Positions 17,118 through 25,248 of a stretch of 64,000 nt of DNA are shown here, one piece after another. The first letter of the stretch is position 1, and the number at the start of each line of letters is the position of its first letter. Made by a program: the position numbers and the translations under genes. The DNA is taken from contig USFB01000002.1 of assembly GCA_900553895.1 (NCBI GenBank), positions 1-64,000 of the forward strand, read 5' to 3'. The DNA comes from an uncultured bacterium. Its GTDB lineage: Bacteria; Cyanobacteriota; Vampirovibrionia; Gastranaerophilales; Gastranaerophilaceae. The notes beneath the pieces are model-generated. The model worked only from the letters and a program-made list of their open reading frames with translations, searched no databases and had not been told where the DNA came from.

Positions 17118-17841
17118 CAAGCAAAACCTTTTCGCCATAAGCGGTTAATCTGTATTCAGAAGCCCCGACTAAACCTGTCAAATCAGGCAAACATTCAATG
17201 TAATCACGGTTAATAGCTTCTTGCAAAACACTGTGATCAATGATTACGGCAATATTTTGCATAAGCTTTGCATTCAATTGTTTTAATGTAAACCTTGGTT
17301 TTTGTTCGTATTGAGTAAAATAATAAGCAGTTAATAATAAATAATCTATTTTCTTTTCAACATTTCTACTGCTTATAAAATTCAAAAACGCATTATCCTT
17401 TTTAATAGAAGGACTTGGTTTAAATGATAATTCTGTTTGAGGAGTGTTAATTGATTTTTCTAAAATATTATCAAACACACCGCCTTCAGTTACAGATTCG
17501 TTGACAGTCGTTCTATATTCTTCTTTTTTAGACGGAGCATAGAAAATATCCAAATTTTTGTTTTTTTCCTCTTTAGAAACCTCTTTTACAGGCTGTTCTT
17601 CAACAGGTTCAGACTTTGGAATTCTTCTAAGTTGCTCATCAATTTTCTTCTTTGTAATTTCTTTTTCAGTGTTAATTTGGTCATTTACCATATCTTTACA
17701 CTGTTGAACTTTGTGCTTCTGAACATATTCGGACGCTTTTCTTACCCAAAGCGCAAACTGTTCTTCAACAAGTTCCTTGTCAGAAGTTGACAAAGACAAT
17801 ATGTACTTTCCTTTAGTTATCTTAAATGAATAAACTGACAT
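17110..17841 (-). CDS. Hypothetical protein with N-terminal small domain and C-terminal winged-helix-like region
   Basis: 243 residues, soluble. Residues 1-38 (MSVYSFKITKGKYIL then VEEQFALWVRK) are clearly related to the 40-residue protein encoded just upstream. Residues 45-150 are charged and probably disordered. Residues 165-243 (YLLLTAYYFTQYEQKPRFTL, then a short helix-rich stretch ending in RLTAYGEKVL) look like a winged-helix domain. Role unknown; placement before mnmA with overlap may only reflect an operon. A DNA- or RNA-binding adaptor is one guess. Confidence 0.7.
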   Translation of the reverse strand: MSVYSFKITKGKYILSLSTSDKELVEEQFALWVRKASEYVQKHKVQQCKDMVNDQINTEKEITKKKIDEQLRRIPKSEPVEEQPVKEVSKEEKNKNLDIFYAPSKKEEYRTTVNESVTEGGVFDNILEKSINTPQTELSFKPSPSIKKDNAFLNFISSRNVEKKIDYLLLTAYYFTQYEQKPRFTLKQLNAKLMQNIAVIIDHSVLQEAINRDYIECLPDLTGLVGASEYRLTAYGEKVLLDE

Positions 17842-17843
17842 AA

Positions 17844-17966
17844 TTATTTATCCTGCAATAATTCTTCACGCCACTTATTAAGTTGTTCTTCAACAAATTC
17901 TAAGTCATCAGACTTCAATTCGATTTCAATATCGCCTTTTTTCATTTTAAAAACGTACTCGTGCAT
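17844..17966 (-). CDS. Small 40-residue protein, paralogue of the downstream N-terminal domain
   Basis: MHEYVFKMKKGDIEIELKSD is followed by DLEFVEEQLNKWREELLQDK. It aligns with the first 38 residues of the next gene: YxFKxxKG, then xD.E.VEEQ...W. A strong AAGGAGG lies 6-7 bases before the ATG. It ends 2 bases before the next gene starts, so the three genes (this, 17110 and mnmA) form an operon. No known function. The matching pattern across two genes and the strong binding site argue that it is real. Confidence 0.78.
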   Translation of the reverse strand: MHEYVFKMKKGDIEIELKSDDLEFVEEQLNKWREELLQDK

Positions 17967-18147
17967 ATATCCTCCTTAATGAGTAAAGTTTACCTTAAAA
18001 TTTTGAAAGTTTCAATAATTAGTATACTAATTGTAAAGTTATGTCAAATATTGTATAATCTAAAGCGAGAATATAGCAAAAAATATCTTGACGGTTTTTA
18101 GTATATAATATAAGTGACAATATAAAGAAAATGAGGTTTCTCTAAAT

Positions 18148-19380
18148 ATGAAAAAGATAGCAATTTGTACATTACTAATCACAGCAGGTGCGATGTCTTT
18201 ACTTAGTATTAACAACAAAATTTCTGACACGATACCTGAATTCAATCTAAAAAATAGTTATGCTATCACTCTTGGCTACGACAAATCAATGAGTGAAAAA
18301 ACAATAAAAGCGGCTGTAATCGACAGCTATTTTAGAGAAGTTGCAGCAAACGGCAAAATTGTTCGTTGGAATAAAGCTTCTTTCCCTCTAAAAGTTTATA
18401 TTCAAGACACTCCTGATGTTCCTGATTATTATAGAGAAGTTGTTTTGAGTGCTTATAAATATTGGGAAAGAGCAAGTGATGGACTTGTAAGTTTTGAAAT
18501 CGTAGAAGATGCAGCAGGTGCTGACATGAAATGCTACTTCAAAAATATAAATGATAACAAGGCAATTTTAGGCACACAATCATTTACTTTAAGCGGTAAT
18601 ACAATTAAAGATTCAATTATTACGTTTAAGAAAACTGATTACAAAGGACACAATTTGGATTCTAAGCAGTTGTTCTCATCTGCTCTTCAGGAAATCGGTC
18701 TTTCTCTTGGTTTGAACGGCAAAAGCCCAAGTATTTATGATGTTATGTACCCAATCGGTACAAAATTCAATACTGAAATCACGGCGAGAGATTTAAAAAC
18801 ATTGGCCTTGGTTTACTCAGTAGTTCCTGATGTAACAAACGTTGCACCAACTCCTGAAGAAAAATCACAAATGTTTACTGTTCCTGAAATTTTGTCAACA
18901 TTAAACGTTCCTGTAACAAATGATACAAAGAATTTGGACGAAGTTGTTGCAAACGATATTGAAACAAAATTAGCATTGGCTGAACAATACAGACGCCGTG
19001 CAGAATACGATAAAGCGGCTCAAGAATACCAAGCTGTTGCACAAATGAAGAGTGACAGAAGAAGTAAATCAGAAGTTTACTACGAAGTTGCTGTTATGTA
19101 TTTGGATGCAGAAGAATTCGATAAAGCAAAAAGTTGTGCTGAAATTGCTTGCGCAACTGATATGAACGATAAAACCGAAATCTTGCCGGCATTGATTGAT
19201 TATTATACAAAACGTTCAACATCAGCAATCGAACAATTAGACACTATTTTGCACCAAAATCCATATAACAGATATGCGTACAACCTATTGTGCCAAATTT
19301 ATAGAGAAAAGCACCAAGAAAATCTTTTGAACGCTACTATCAGAAAATATGGTAAAACAGCAGGCGATTTAGAAGACTAA
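18148..19380 (+). CDS. Inactive matrixin-like protein with TPR repeats
   Basis: 410 residues with a signal peptide (KKIAICTLLITAGAMSLLS). Residues 70-230 match the matrixin-type protein at 47896 in order: RW near the start, a YREVVLSAYKYWERAS helix, then the catalytic helix. The zinc motif HExxHxxGxxH is replaced by QEIGLSLGLNG (residues 181-191), so all three zinc ligands are gone, although the Met-turn text YDVMYP remains. Residues 275-400 are TPR-like helices. It is probably a secreted or periplasmic binding protein rather than a protease. A weak GAGG precedes the ATG. Confidence 0.78.
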   Translation: MKKIAICTLLITAGAMSLLSINNKISDTIPEFNLKNSYAITLGYDKSMSEKTIKAAVIDSYFREVAANGKIVRWNKASFPLKVYIQDTPDVPDYYREVVLSAYKYWERASDGLVSFEIVEDAAGADMKCYFKNINDNKAILGTQSFTLSGNTIKDSIITFKKTDYKGHNLDSKQLFSSALQEIGLSLGLNGKSPSIYDVMYPIGTKFNTEITARDLKTLALVYSVVPDVTNVAPTPEEKSQMFTVPEILSTLNVPVTNDTKNLDEVVANDIETKLALAEQYRRRAEYDKAAQEYQAVAQMKSDRRSKSEVYYEVAVMYLDAEEFDKAKSCAEIACATDMNDKTEILPALIDYYTKRSTSAIEQLDTILHQNPYNRYAYNLLCQIYREKHQENLLNATIRKYGKTAGDLED

Positions 19381-19387
19381 GTATTAC

Positions 19388-19418
19388 AAAAACAGGTGCG
19401 AAAAACGTACCTGTTTTT
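19388..19418 (+). terminator. Terminator
   Basis: AAAAACAGGT and ACCTGTTTTT form a 10-base stem just after the pseudo-matrixin stop. Confidence 0.88.
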
Positions 19419-19536
19419 ATTATCAGTTAAACTTAAAAAGGCTTAATATTTCGTAAAAAACACTTTTGAAAAAAGTATTTTGGTAGTAAAATAATCGTAC
19501 TCAACTATAACAATTTTTTATGAAAGGATTTTTTAA

Positions 19537-20547
19537 ATGGTTCTTGAAATGACTTATCCGCAATTGGAAAAAGCAGTAAATCCCACTCACGACATCAAAT
19601 TATTTGCAGGTCGTTCTAATCCAAAATTGGCGCAAGAAATTGCAGATTATTTAGGTACAACAGTCGGACCTATGGTAATTAAGAATTTTGCGGATGGCGA
19701 AATTTATGTTCAAGTAAAAGAAAGTATCAGAGGCGATGATGTATTTATTATCCAACCTCTTTGCAATCCGGTTAATGAAAACCTGATGGAACTTTTAATT
19801 ATCATTGATGCTTTCAAAAGAGCAAGTGCGAAAACTATTACAGCCGTTATTCCTTATTACGGTTATGCTCGTCAAGACAGAAAGACTTCAGGCAGAGAAG
19901 CTATTACTGCAAAACTTGTCGCAGACTTATTAACAACTGCTGGAACTGACAGAGTATTAGCGGTGGATTTGCATACAGGTCAAATTCAAGGTTTCTTTAA
20001 TATCCTTGTTGACCATATTTTTGCAACACCAATTCTTGTTGATTATGTTAAATCATTAAATATCGACCCTGATGAAATGGTTGCAGTAAGCCCTGATATG
20101 GGTGGTGCAAACAGAACAAGACACTTTGCAAAAAAATTGGATTGCCCTATTGCATTGATTGATAAACGTAGAGATAAACACAATGAAGCAATAGCAGCAA
20201 ATATCATAGGTGACGTTGAAGGCAAGGTTTGCTTGATGTTTGATGACATTATTGATACAGCAGGTACGATTTGCGAAGCCGCAAAATTGCTTAAGAGCAA
20301 AGGTGCAAAGGCTGTTTATGTTGGTGCAACTCATCCGGTATTTTCAGGTCCTGCAATTGAAAGACTTAAAAATGCACCGATTGAAGAATGTATAGTAACT
20401 AATACTATTCCTTGGAAAACAGAAGATTTGCCAAGTAATGTTAAGCAATTATCAATCGCTCCGCTACTTGGTCAAGCAATTTCAAGAATCCATGATGATG
20501 AATCAATCAGTTCATTGTTCGGATTTGAAAAAGAAATGAAAGTTTAA
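19537..20547 (+). CDS. prs: Ribose-phosphate pyrophosphokinase
   Basis: 336 residues, class I enzyme. Visible landmarks are the ATP loop region with YYGYARQDRKTSGREAI, DLHTGQIQGFF, the flexible-loop text DKRRDKHN and the PRPP-binding loop FDDIIDTAGTI. It makes PRPP from ribose 5-phosphate and ATP for nucleotide, His and Trp synthesis. It has about 15 extra N-terminal residues compared with the usual start; GAAAGGA precedes the ATG at 19537 and supports it. Single gene with its own terminator. Confidence 0.97.
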   Translation: MVLEMTYPQLEKAVNPTHDIKLFAGRSNPKLAQEIADYLGTTVGPMVIKNFADGEIYVQVKESIRGDDVFIIQPLCNPVNENLMELLIIIDAFKRASAKTITAVIPYYGYARQDRKTSGREAITAKLVADLLTTAGTDRVLAVDLHTGQIQGFFNILVDHIFATPILVDYVKSLNIDPDEMVAVSPDMGGANRTRHFAKKLDCPIALIDKRRDKHNEAIAANIIGDVEGKVCLMFDDIIDTAGTICEAAKLLKSKGAKAVYVGATHPVFSGPAIERLKNAPIEECIVTNTIPWKTEDLPSNVKQLSIAPLLGQAISRIHDDESISSLFGFEKEMKV

Positions 20548-20571
20548 TAAAGTTTTTTAAAGCAACAAAAA

Positions 20572-20608
20572 AGAGACTGTTCAATATAAATGTGCAGTCT
20601 TTTTTTTA
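20572..20608 (+). terminator. prs terminator
   Basis: AGACTG (20574-20579) pairs with CAGTCT (20595-20600), followed by a run of eight or more T. The next 118 bases to the XRE stop show nothing further that I can support. Confidence 0.75.
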
Positions 20609-20726
20609 CTTATTAATCTTATTTACACCAATAAGCAAAAAACAACAAGGCAAATATTCAGCACAAACAGCACCGAATTTTGTCTTGTTGCGTACTTTTT
20701 TTTAACATTAAACTAGGGTCAAGCTA

Positions 20727-20966
20727 CTAAACATCTCTTGTCAAAAGAGGAAGGTCAACGCCTAATACGTTAGCAATATCGATTACTTTCAATATAGTAG
20801 GGTTAATCTTACCTGTTTCAATTAAACTGATTGAGTTTCTTGAAATGTTTGTAAGTTCTGCTAATTTCTCTTGAGAGATGTCACGTCTTAGACGTTCACT
20901 CTTAATGTTAATTCCTAAATTTCTTAATCTATTCTTATCTTCCATAATAATATTATTTTCGTTCAT
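20727..20966 (-). CDS. XRE-family helix-turn-helix regulator
   Basis: 79 residues. The HTH spans about residues 16-70: SERLRRDISQEKLAELT, then ISRNSISLIETGKINPT, the classic Cro/C1 pattern. No second domain is present, so it is a minimal regulator. I start at the ATG at 20966, which has AAGGAA upstream; the longer frame to 21008 would lack a binding site. A promoter (TTGAAA near 21017, about 16 bases, TAAAAT) lies between this gene and the ncRNA terminator. Confidence 0.88.
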   Translation of the reverse strand: MNENNIIMEDKNRLRNLGINIKSERLRRDISQEKLAELTNISRNSISLIETGKINPTILKVIDIANVLGVDLPLLTRDV

Positions 20967-21024
20967 TGTTCCTTTTTTTTCTATACACGATATTTTACAT
21001 AAAAACATTATTGTTTCAAATTTT

Positions 21025-21172
21025 AAAAAGAGCTGATTCTTTAACAGTCAAATCAGCTCCTTTACTATATAAAAGGGCAAACTCAGAGTTGCCCTTTACC
21101 GCTTTTAACCTCAAGAGGGAGTACGCCCTCTGTAAACGTGCGATATAGCATGTGGGTTATAGCGGTCGATTT
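21025..21172 (-). ncRNA. Probable structured ncRNA with its own terminator (unassigned)
   Basis: Read on the minus strand, the stretch shows nested structure and no ORF. A long outer stem joins ACCGCT/AACC (21161-21166 and 21155-21158) to AGCGGT/GGTT (21098-21110). Inside are AGAGGG/CCCTCT (21131-21126 with 21119-21114) and a weaker ACATGC hairpin (21153-21136). A second hairpin (AAAGGGCAA, 21097-21072) follows, and the unit ends with GAGCTGATT...AATCAGCTC (21059-21030) and TTTTT. It lies between the pepA terminator and the XRE promoter, so it looks independent. A possible promoter (TTCGCT, 18 bases, TAATAT) precedes it near 21180-21210. I could not match it to SRP, RNase P or tmRNA; a 6S-like role is possible. 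Confidence 0.55.
21030..21059 (-). terminator. Terminator of the putative ncRNA
   Basis: A 9-base perfect stem GAGCTGATT/AATCAGCTC, followed on the minus strand by TTTTT. Confidence 0.85.
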
Positions 21173-21229
21173 CTTATATTATTAATATAAAATATTTTCA
21201 GCGAATAACATTAGACAAATTAACTAAAC

Positions 21230-21264
21230 AAAACGGCGGACTTTTATATAAAGTCTGCCGTTTT
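21230..21264 (-). terminator. pepA terminator
   Basis: A 15-base stem (AAAACGGCAGACTTT with one G-U pair) just past the pepA stop, with flanking T/A runs. Confidence 0.88.
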
Positions 21265-21281
21265 GTTCTGTAGAAAAGCAA

Positions 21282-22682
21282 TTATTGTTCTAAAATATAG
21301 TTCAATAATGTTCTAACACCTGCTCCTGTTGCACCTTTGATAAATTCTTGTTGAGGTTTTTCAAGGTAAGCAACGCCAGCGATGTCAATGTGTGCCCACT
21401 TAACATCTTTTACGAATTTTTGTAAGAACACTCCGGCTGTTGAAGCACCGCCCCAACGAGAACCTGTATTTTTCATATCTGCAATGTCACTTTTTAAGCT
21501 ATCAAAATATTCATCCCAAAGAGGAAGTTCCCAATATTTTTCACCACTTCTGTCAGCTGTTGAGATAAGATTTTTAACCAAAGTTTCATTATTACCCATA
21601 ATGCCTGCTGCGTTTGTGCCTAATGCTACTACGCAAGCACCTGTAAGTGTTGCAAGGTCGATAACTTCGTCTACACCAAGTTCGCAAGCATAACATAGTG
21701 CGTCAGCAAGAGTTAATCTACCTTCCGCGTCTGTGTTATCTACTTCAATTGTCTTACCGTTTTTAGCGGTTAAGATGTCACCCGGTTTATAAGCACTGCA
21801 TCCCGGCATGTTTTCGCATGCTGCAATAATCCCGTGAACTTCTACTTGCGGATGAAATTCTCTTATAATACTCATTACACCTAAAACGCAAGCTGCTGCT
21901 GACATGTCATCTTTCATTGTAAGCATTGAAGATGCAGGTTTAATGTCTAATCCGCCGCTATCAAATGTAATACCTTTACCAATGATTGCGATACGTTTTT
22001 TAGGATTATCTACTGAGTATTTCATGTGAATGAATTTAGGTTCTTGTGCGCTACCACGAGCTACTGCTAAAAATGCGCCCATGCCCATTTTTTCACATTC
22101 TTCTCTATTGTAGATTTTTGTTTCCAAACCGAAATCGCATGCTATATTTGCAAGTTCTGTTGGAGTCGCAAGTTGAGCTGGTTCATTTGCCAAGTTTCTC
22201 GCAAAAGTCATGGCAGAAGCGATTTTTTCAGCTTTTCTTACGATACCTTCGTTAGCTTGAACATAAATTTCTTTAACCTTATTATCCTTCTTTTCGGATT
22301 TGTACTTGTCAAACGCATAATCCGCAATCAATGCACCCATTGTGAATTGTTCTGAGTAATCAAATTCAATTCCTTCAAGAGAGAAGGCAACTTTTTTAGC
22401 TTCCATTTGCATGCATTTTTTAACAGCTTTGTAAATAGCTTCTCTCATTTTATTTGGTGTAAAATCTTCTTTTTTACCTAAGCCTAAAACAAGAACTTTT
22501 CTGTAAACTTCTTTACCATAAGTCGGAAGAAGATAAGTTTCTCCAAATTTACCTTTGAAACCGTCTTGTTCGATAGCATATTTGTTAGCTAATTCGCTAA
22601 CTGTTTTTTCACCTTCGAACAAGTTTACGACAAGGATGTCAGCCTCAATAGTTTTAACATCTTGAACAACTTTGATTTCCAT
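21282..22682 (-). CDS. pepA: Leucyl (cytosol) aminopeptidase, M17
   Basis: 466 residues. The catalytic domain has KGITFDSGG with the metal-binding Lys/Asp region and the M17 signature NTDAEGRLTLADAL. It removes N-terminal residues from peptides in the cytoplasm, with two divalent metals. AAGGAG precedes the ATG. It is monocistronic with a terminator directly after it. Confidence 0.96.
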   Translation of the reverse strand: MEIKVVQDVKTIEADILVVNLFEGEKTVSELANKYAIEQDGFKGKFGETYLLPTYGKEVYRKVLVLGLGKKEDFTPNKMREAIYKAVKKCMQMEAKKVAFSLEGIEFDYSEQFTMGALIADYAFDKYKSEKKDNKVKEIYVQANEGIVRKAEKIASAMTFARNLANEPAQLATPTELANIACDFGLETKIYNREECEKMGMGAFLAVARGSAQEPKFIHMKYSVDNPKKRIAIIGKGITFDSGGLDIKPASSMLTMKDDMSAAACVLGVMSIIREFHPQVEVHGIIAACENMPGCSAYKPGDILTAKNGKTIEVDNTDAEGRLTLADALCYACELGVDEVIDLATLTGACVVALGTNAAGIMGNNETLVKNLISTADRSGEKYWELPLWDEYFDSLKSDIADMKNTGSRWGGASTAGVFLQKFVKDVKWAHIDIAGVAYLEKPQQEFIKGATGAGVRTLLNYILEQ

Positions 22683-22778
22683 AGTTCAAAACTCCTTTCT
22701 TATTTACTCCTATTTTAAGCAAGTTTCAAGAAAAATTAAATACGTTAATTAGATTATAAAAAATTTTAAACAAAATGA

Positions 22779-22807
22779 TTGACATTAAAAAATGTTTATA
22801 ATATGAT
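22779..22807 (+). promoter_or_regulatory. tRNA-Val promoter
   Basis: TTGACA (22779-22784), 17 bases, TATGAT (22802-22807): near consensus. The transcribed leader to the tRNA is about 60 bases and contains a small hairpin (GGG..AACAC / GTGTT..CCC, 22828-22863). Confidence 0.8.
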
Positions 22808-22871
22808 TATCTTGTTGACAGCCGGTAGGGCGAAACACAAGAAGTAGTTCAGTGTTACAACCCCGCGAGTT

Positions 22872-22947
22872 GGGCGTTTAGCTCAGTTGGTAGAGCGTCT
22901 CCCTTACAAGGAGAGGGTCAGAAGTTCGAGTCTTCTAACGCCCACCA
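22872..22947 (+). tRNA. tRNA-Val (anticodon TAC)
   Basis: 76 bases with the 3' CCA encoded. The acceptor stem GGGCGTT pairs with AACGCCC, the D arm has GCTC..GAGC, the anticodon stem TCTCC/GGAGA holds loop CTTACAA, and the T arm has GTTCGAGTC. Anticodon TAC reads valine codons. Confidence 0.97.
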
Positions 22948-22951
22948 TTAT

Positions 22952-22979
22952 AAAAAGAGAGGTTTAAGCCTCTCTTTTT
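22952..22979 (+). terminator. tRNA-Val terminator
   Basis: AAAAAGAGAGG / CCTCTCTTTTT with a 6-base loop, five bases after the CCA end. Confidence 0.92.
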
Positions 22980-23016
22980 TATTTTAAATATCACCACAAA
23001 ATCTAAAGATGTTTAT

Positions 23017-23682
23017 ATGCAAATAAATTACAAAGCACCTGTTTTATTTAAATCAAAGAATGTTGAAATTCGTAAAGCTGATAGAGTTTTGCGGAATATG
23101 CAAAATGTTTATCCTTCGGTTTCTACTACAAGGTATTTTGATTATTCTGTTGTAAAATATGGCGGATTTGATATTTTAGGAAAGTTTAAAAATATAGCGC
23201 AAAAATTAAATCGTATTCGTTTGAAGAGAATGTATGTAGGAGCAGATGAATATTTGAATTCTACGATTAACGATATTAAAAATCATAGACTTGCAAACTG
23301 CGGTGAACTTGCTATTATGGCAAAAGGAGCATTTCTTGCAAATGGATACAAGGATGTAAATGTTGCAAATCTTTTTATAAAACATGATTTTTGTGGTGAA
23401 GAGCTTATCGAAGATATGGACCATTGTTTTTTAATTCTTAATGCCGGCGAAAAAGCAGATTTTAATAATTTATCAACCTTTGATAAACGCTCAATTATTG
23501 TTGATCCTTGGTGTGGCTTTGTAGACTATTTAAATTCAGGGTTGACTCGTTTTAAAGAGCTTTTTCTTGATGAAGATGAGCAGCAAACAGTGAAGTGGAT
23601 ATTTAAGAAAACTGTTATTCCTCACTCAAATATGGATACTTGCAAGAAGCTTAAAATAGAACACCCGGAATTCATTGTTTAA
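23017..23682 (+). CDS. Hypothetical protein with a papain/transglutaminase-like Cys-His-Asp arrangement
   Basis: 221 residues, no signal peptide. I see NCGELA with Cys95, then DHCFLI with His136, then IIVDPW with Asp163: the order and spacing of a papain-fold or transglutaminase-like active site, where a Cys on a helix is followed by His and Asp on strands. The family is not one I can name; a few secreted effector proteases share this pattern. The N-terminus (INYKAPVLFKS) fits the short pattern described in the findings. It follows tRNA-Val and its stop overlaps that of the converging sugar transporter by 4 bases. Confidence 0.6.
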   Translation: MQINYKAPVLFKSKNVEIRKADRVLRNMQNVYPSVSTTRYFDYSVVKYGGFDILGKFKNIAQKLNRIRLKRMYVGADEYLNSTINDIKNHRLANCGELAIMAKGAFLANGYKDVNVANLFIKHDFCGEELIEDMDHCFLILNAGEKADFNNLSTFDKRSIIVDPWCGFVDYLNSGLTRFKELFLDEDEQQTVKWIFKKTVIPHSNMDTCKKLKIEHPEFIV

Positions 23683-25034
23683 AATTTTCTTGGATTAATT
23701 CCTTTTCGCCAATTTGATTCAATTTGCTCCAAGGAAATGCCTTTTGTCTCAGGAACAAAAAAGTAAACAAAAATTATGCAAAGTAATGAAACTGCACCAA
23801 ACATCCAAAATGTCCAAGCTCCACCGATTCTATGCAATAAAATTGGAAAACTTCCGACTACAAAGAAGTTAAATGCAAAGTTTGAAACAGTACATATACT
23901 CATTGCAACGCCTCTTATCTTAAGAGGAAAAACTTCTGAAACCAAAATCCAGCCAATTGGTCCTAAACTCATTGCAAAACAAACAATATAAGTTACAAGG
24001 CTACCGACAGCAACCCATTTTAAACTTGAGCCTAAAATATTTGCAAAAGCAAATGACGTTCCTAGTGCAAACAAACTAAACATCACCCCGGTTAAGCCAA
24101 AATATAAAAGCGGTTTTCTGCCAAGTCTGTCGGTAAAAAATACTGCAACGATTGTCATGACAAAATTAACCACACCAATTCCGGTTGTCGCATAAATTGC
24201 AGTTAAATTACTGTCAAAACCTGCAGTTTTAAAAATAGTTGGCGCATAATAAATAATCGTGTTTATGCCTGTACAAATCTGTGCAAACATAATACCGACA
24301 CCTACTACAAACGGCATTATCATCCATTTTTTGAAACGAAAATTTTTATCTTGTCCTTCTGTTTTTAAAGTTGCTTTAATATCTTGTATTTCTTTTTCAG
24401 TATCAATATCAGGTTCGATTTTTTGAAAAATAACCTTTGCTTCATCTTCTCTATTTTTACTAACAAGCCAACGAGGAGTATCTGACATTAGATACATGCC
24501 AACAAACAAAATTAACCCCGGAAGAACACCTGCAAAAAGCATCCAACGCCAATTGTAAACAGCTTGCGCAAAAGCTGCATTTATAAAGTATGAAAACAAA
24601 ATGCCTGAAGTTATTGCCCATTGATACAAAGAAACTAAAGTACCACGTAAATTTTTAGGTGAAATTTCTGAAAGATAAAGTGGAACAACAAAGTTTACAA
24701 TACCTACGGCAAAGCCGACAAATATTCTTGAAATTATTAATACATATACATTTGGAGCAAAAGCACACATGACAGAACCTAAAATAAAGATTACTGCTGT
24801 TGCCATTATAATCTTTTTACGCCCGAAAATATCCGCTAATACGCCATTTGTGGCAGCACCGATTACTGCACCGATTAGAACAGAACTTACAAGAAAACCC
24901 TGCAAAGTGTCGGGTAAAATCCAAGTTTCATTTATAAATAATAAAGCACCTGAAATAACTCCTGTATCATATCCCGATAATAATCCACCCAAAGATGCTA
25001 CAATCGCCACAACATAAAGCCAAATGTATTTCAT
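23679..25034 (-). CDS. Sugar porter (MFS, XylE/AraE/GalP type)
   Basis: 451 residues with 12 membrane segments. Sugar-porter signatures are visible: GYDTGVISGAL in helix 1, DIFGRKK after helix 2, the RFVG-like SRIFVGFAVG, a charged central loop, DRLGRKPLL, and the terminal PETKGISLEQIE. It takes up a hexose or pentose with protons; the exact sugar cannot be told. AGAGGTGAAT precedes the ATG. Confidence 0.93.
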   Translation of the reverse strand: MKYIWLYVVAIVASLGGLLSGYDTGVISGALLFINETWILPDTLQGFLVSSVLIGAVIGAATNGVLADIFGRKKIIMATAVIFILGSVMCAFAPNVYVLIISRIFVGFAVGIVNFVVPLYLSEISPKNLRGTLVSLYQWAITSGILFSYFINAAFAQAVYNWRWMLFAGVLPGLILFVGMYLMSDTPRWLVSKNREDEAKVIFQKIEPDIDTEKEIQDIKATLKTEGQDKNFRFKKWMIMPFVVGVGIMFAQICTGINTIIYYAPTIFKTAGFDSNLTAIYATTGIGVVNFVMTIVAVFFTDRLGRKPLLYFGLTGVMFSLFALGTSFAFANILGSSLKWVAVGSLVTYIVCFAMSLGPIGWILVSEVFPLKIRGVAMSICTVSNFAFNFFVVGSFPILLHRIGGAWTFWMFGAVSLLCIIFVYFFVPETKGISLEQIESNWRKGINPRKF

Positions 25035-25133
25035 TAATTCACCTCTATAATAAACACGTTCTACTTTTATTATAGCAGATGTTTTTAAGGTTTAAAGTCT
25101 TTTTTTATAAAGAATTATAATTTTTGTAACAAT

Positions 25134-25162
25134 TTGTCTTGATTTATAAATTGTGCTAGAAT
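25134..25162 (+). promoter_or_regulatory. Upstream promoter of scpAB
   Basis: TTGTCT, 17 bases, TAGAAT with an extended TGC before it. A second -10-like TAAAAT lies six bases before the scpA ATG, so scpA may have both a leadered and a leaderless start. Confidence 0.6.
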
Positions 25163-25248
25163 TACAAAAGGGATTTGGTAATCAAGGCTTTTATCGCTTC
25201 ATTGAAACAGAGGATTAAAAGGCTAAAGATATAATTTAAAATATAAAT

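Noticed and set aside
16957..17148. Short plus-strand ORF inside mnmA
   Set aside because: Shadow of the minus-strand PP-loop region with no binding site or family resemblance.
21025..21172. Assignment of the ncRNA as SRP RNA, RNase P RNA or tmRNA
   Set aside because: The hallmark sequences (SRP Alu/GGAA loop, P RNA core helices, tmRNA tag ORF and tRNA-like ends) are not visible.
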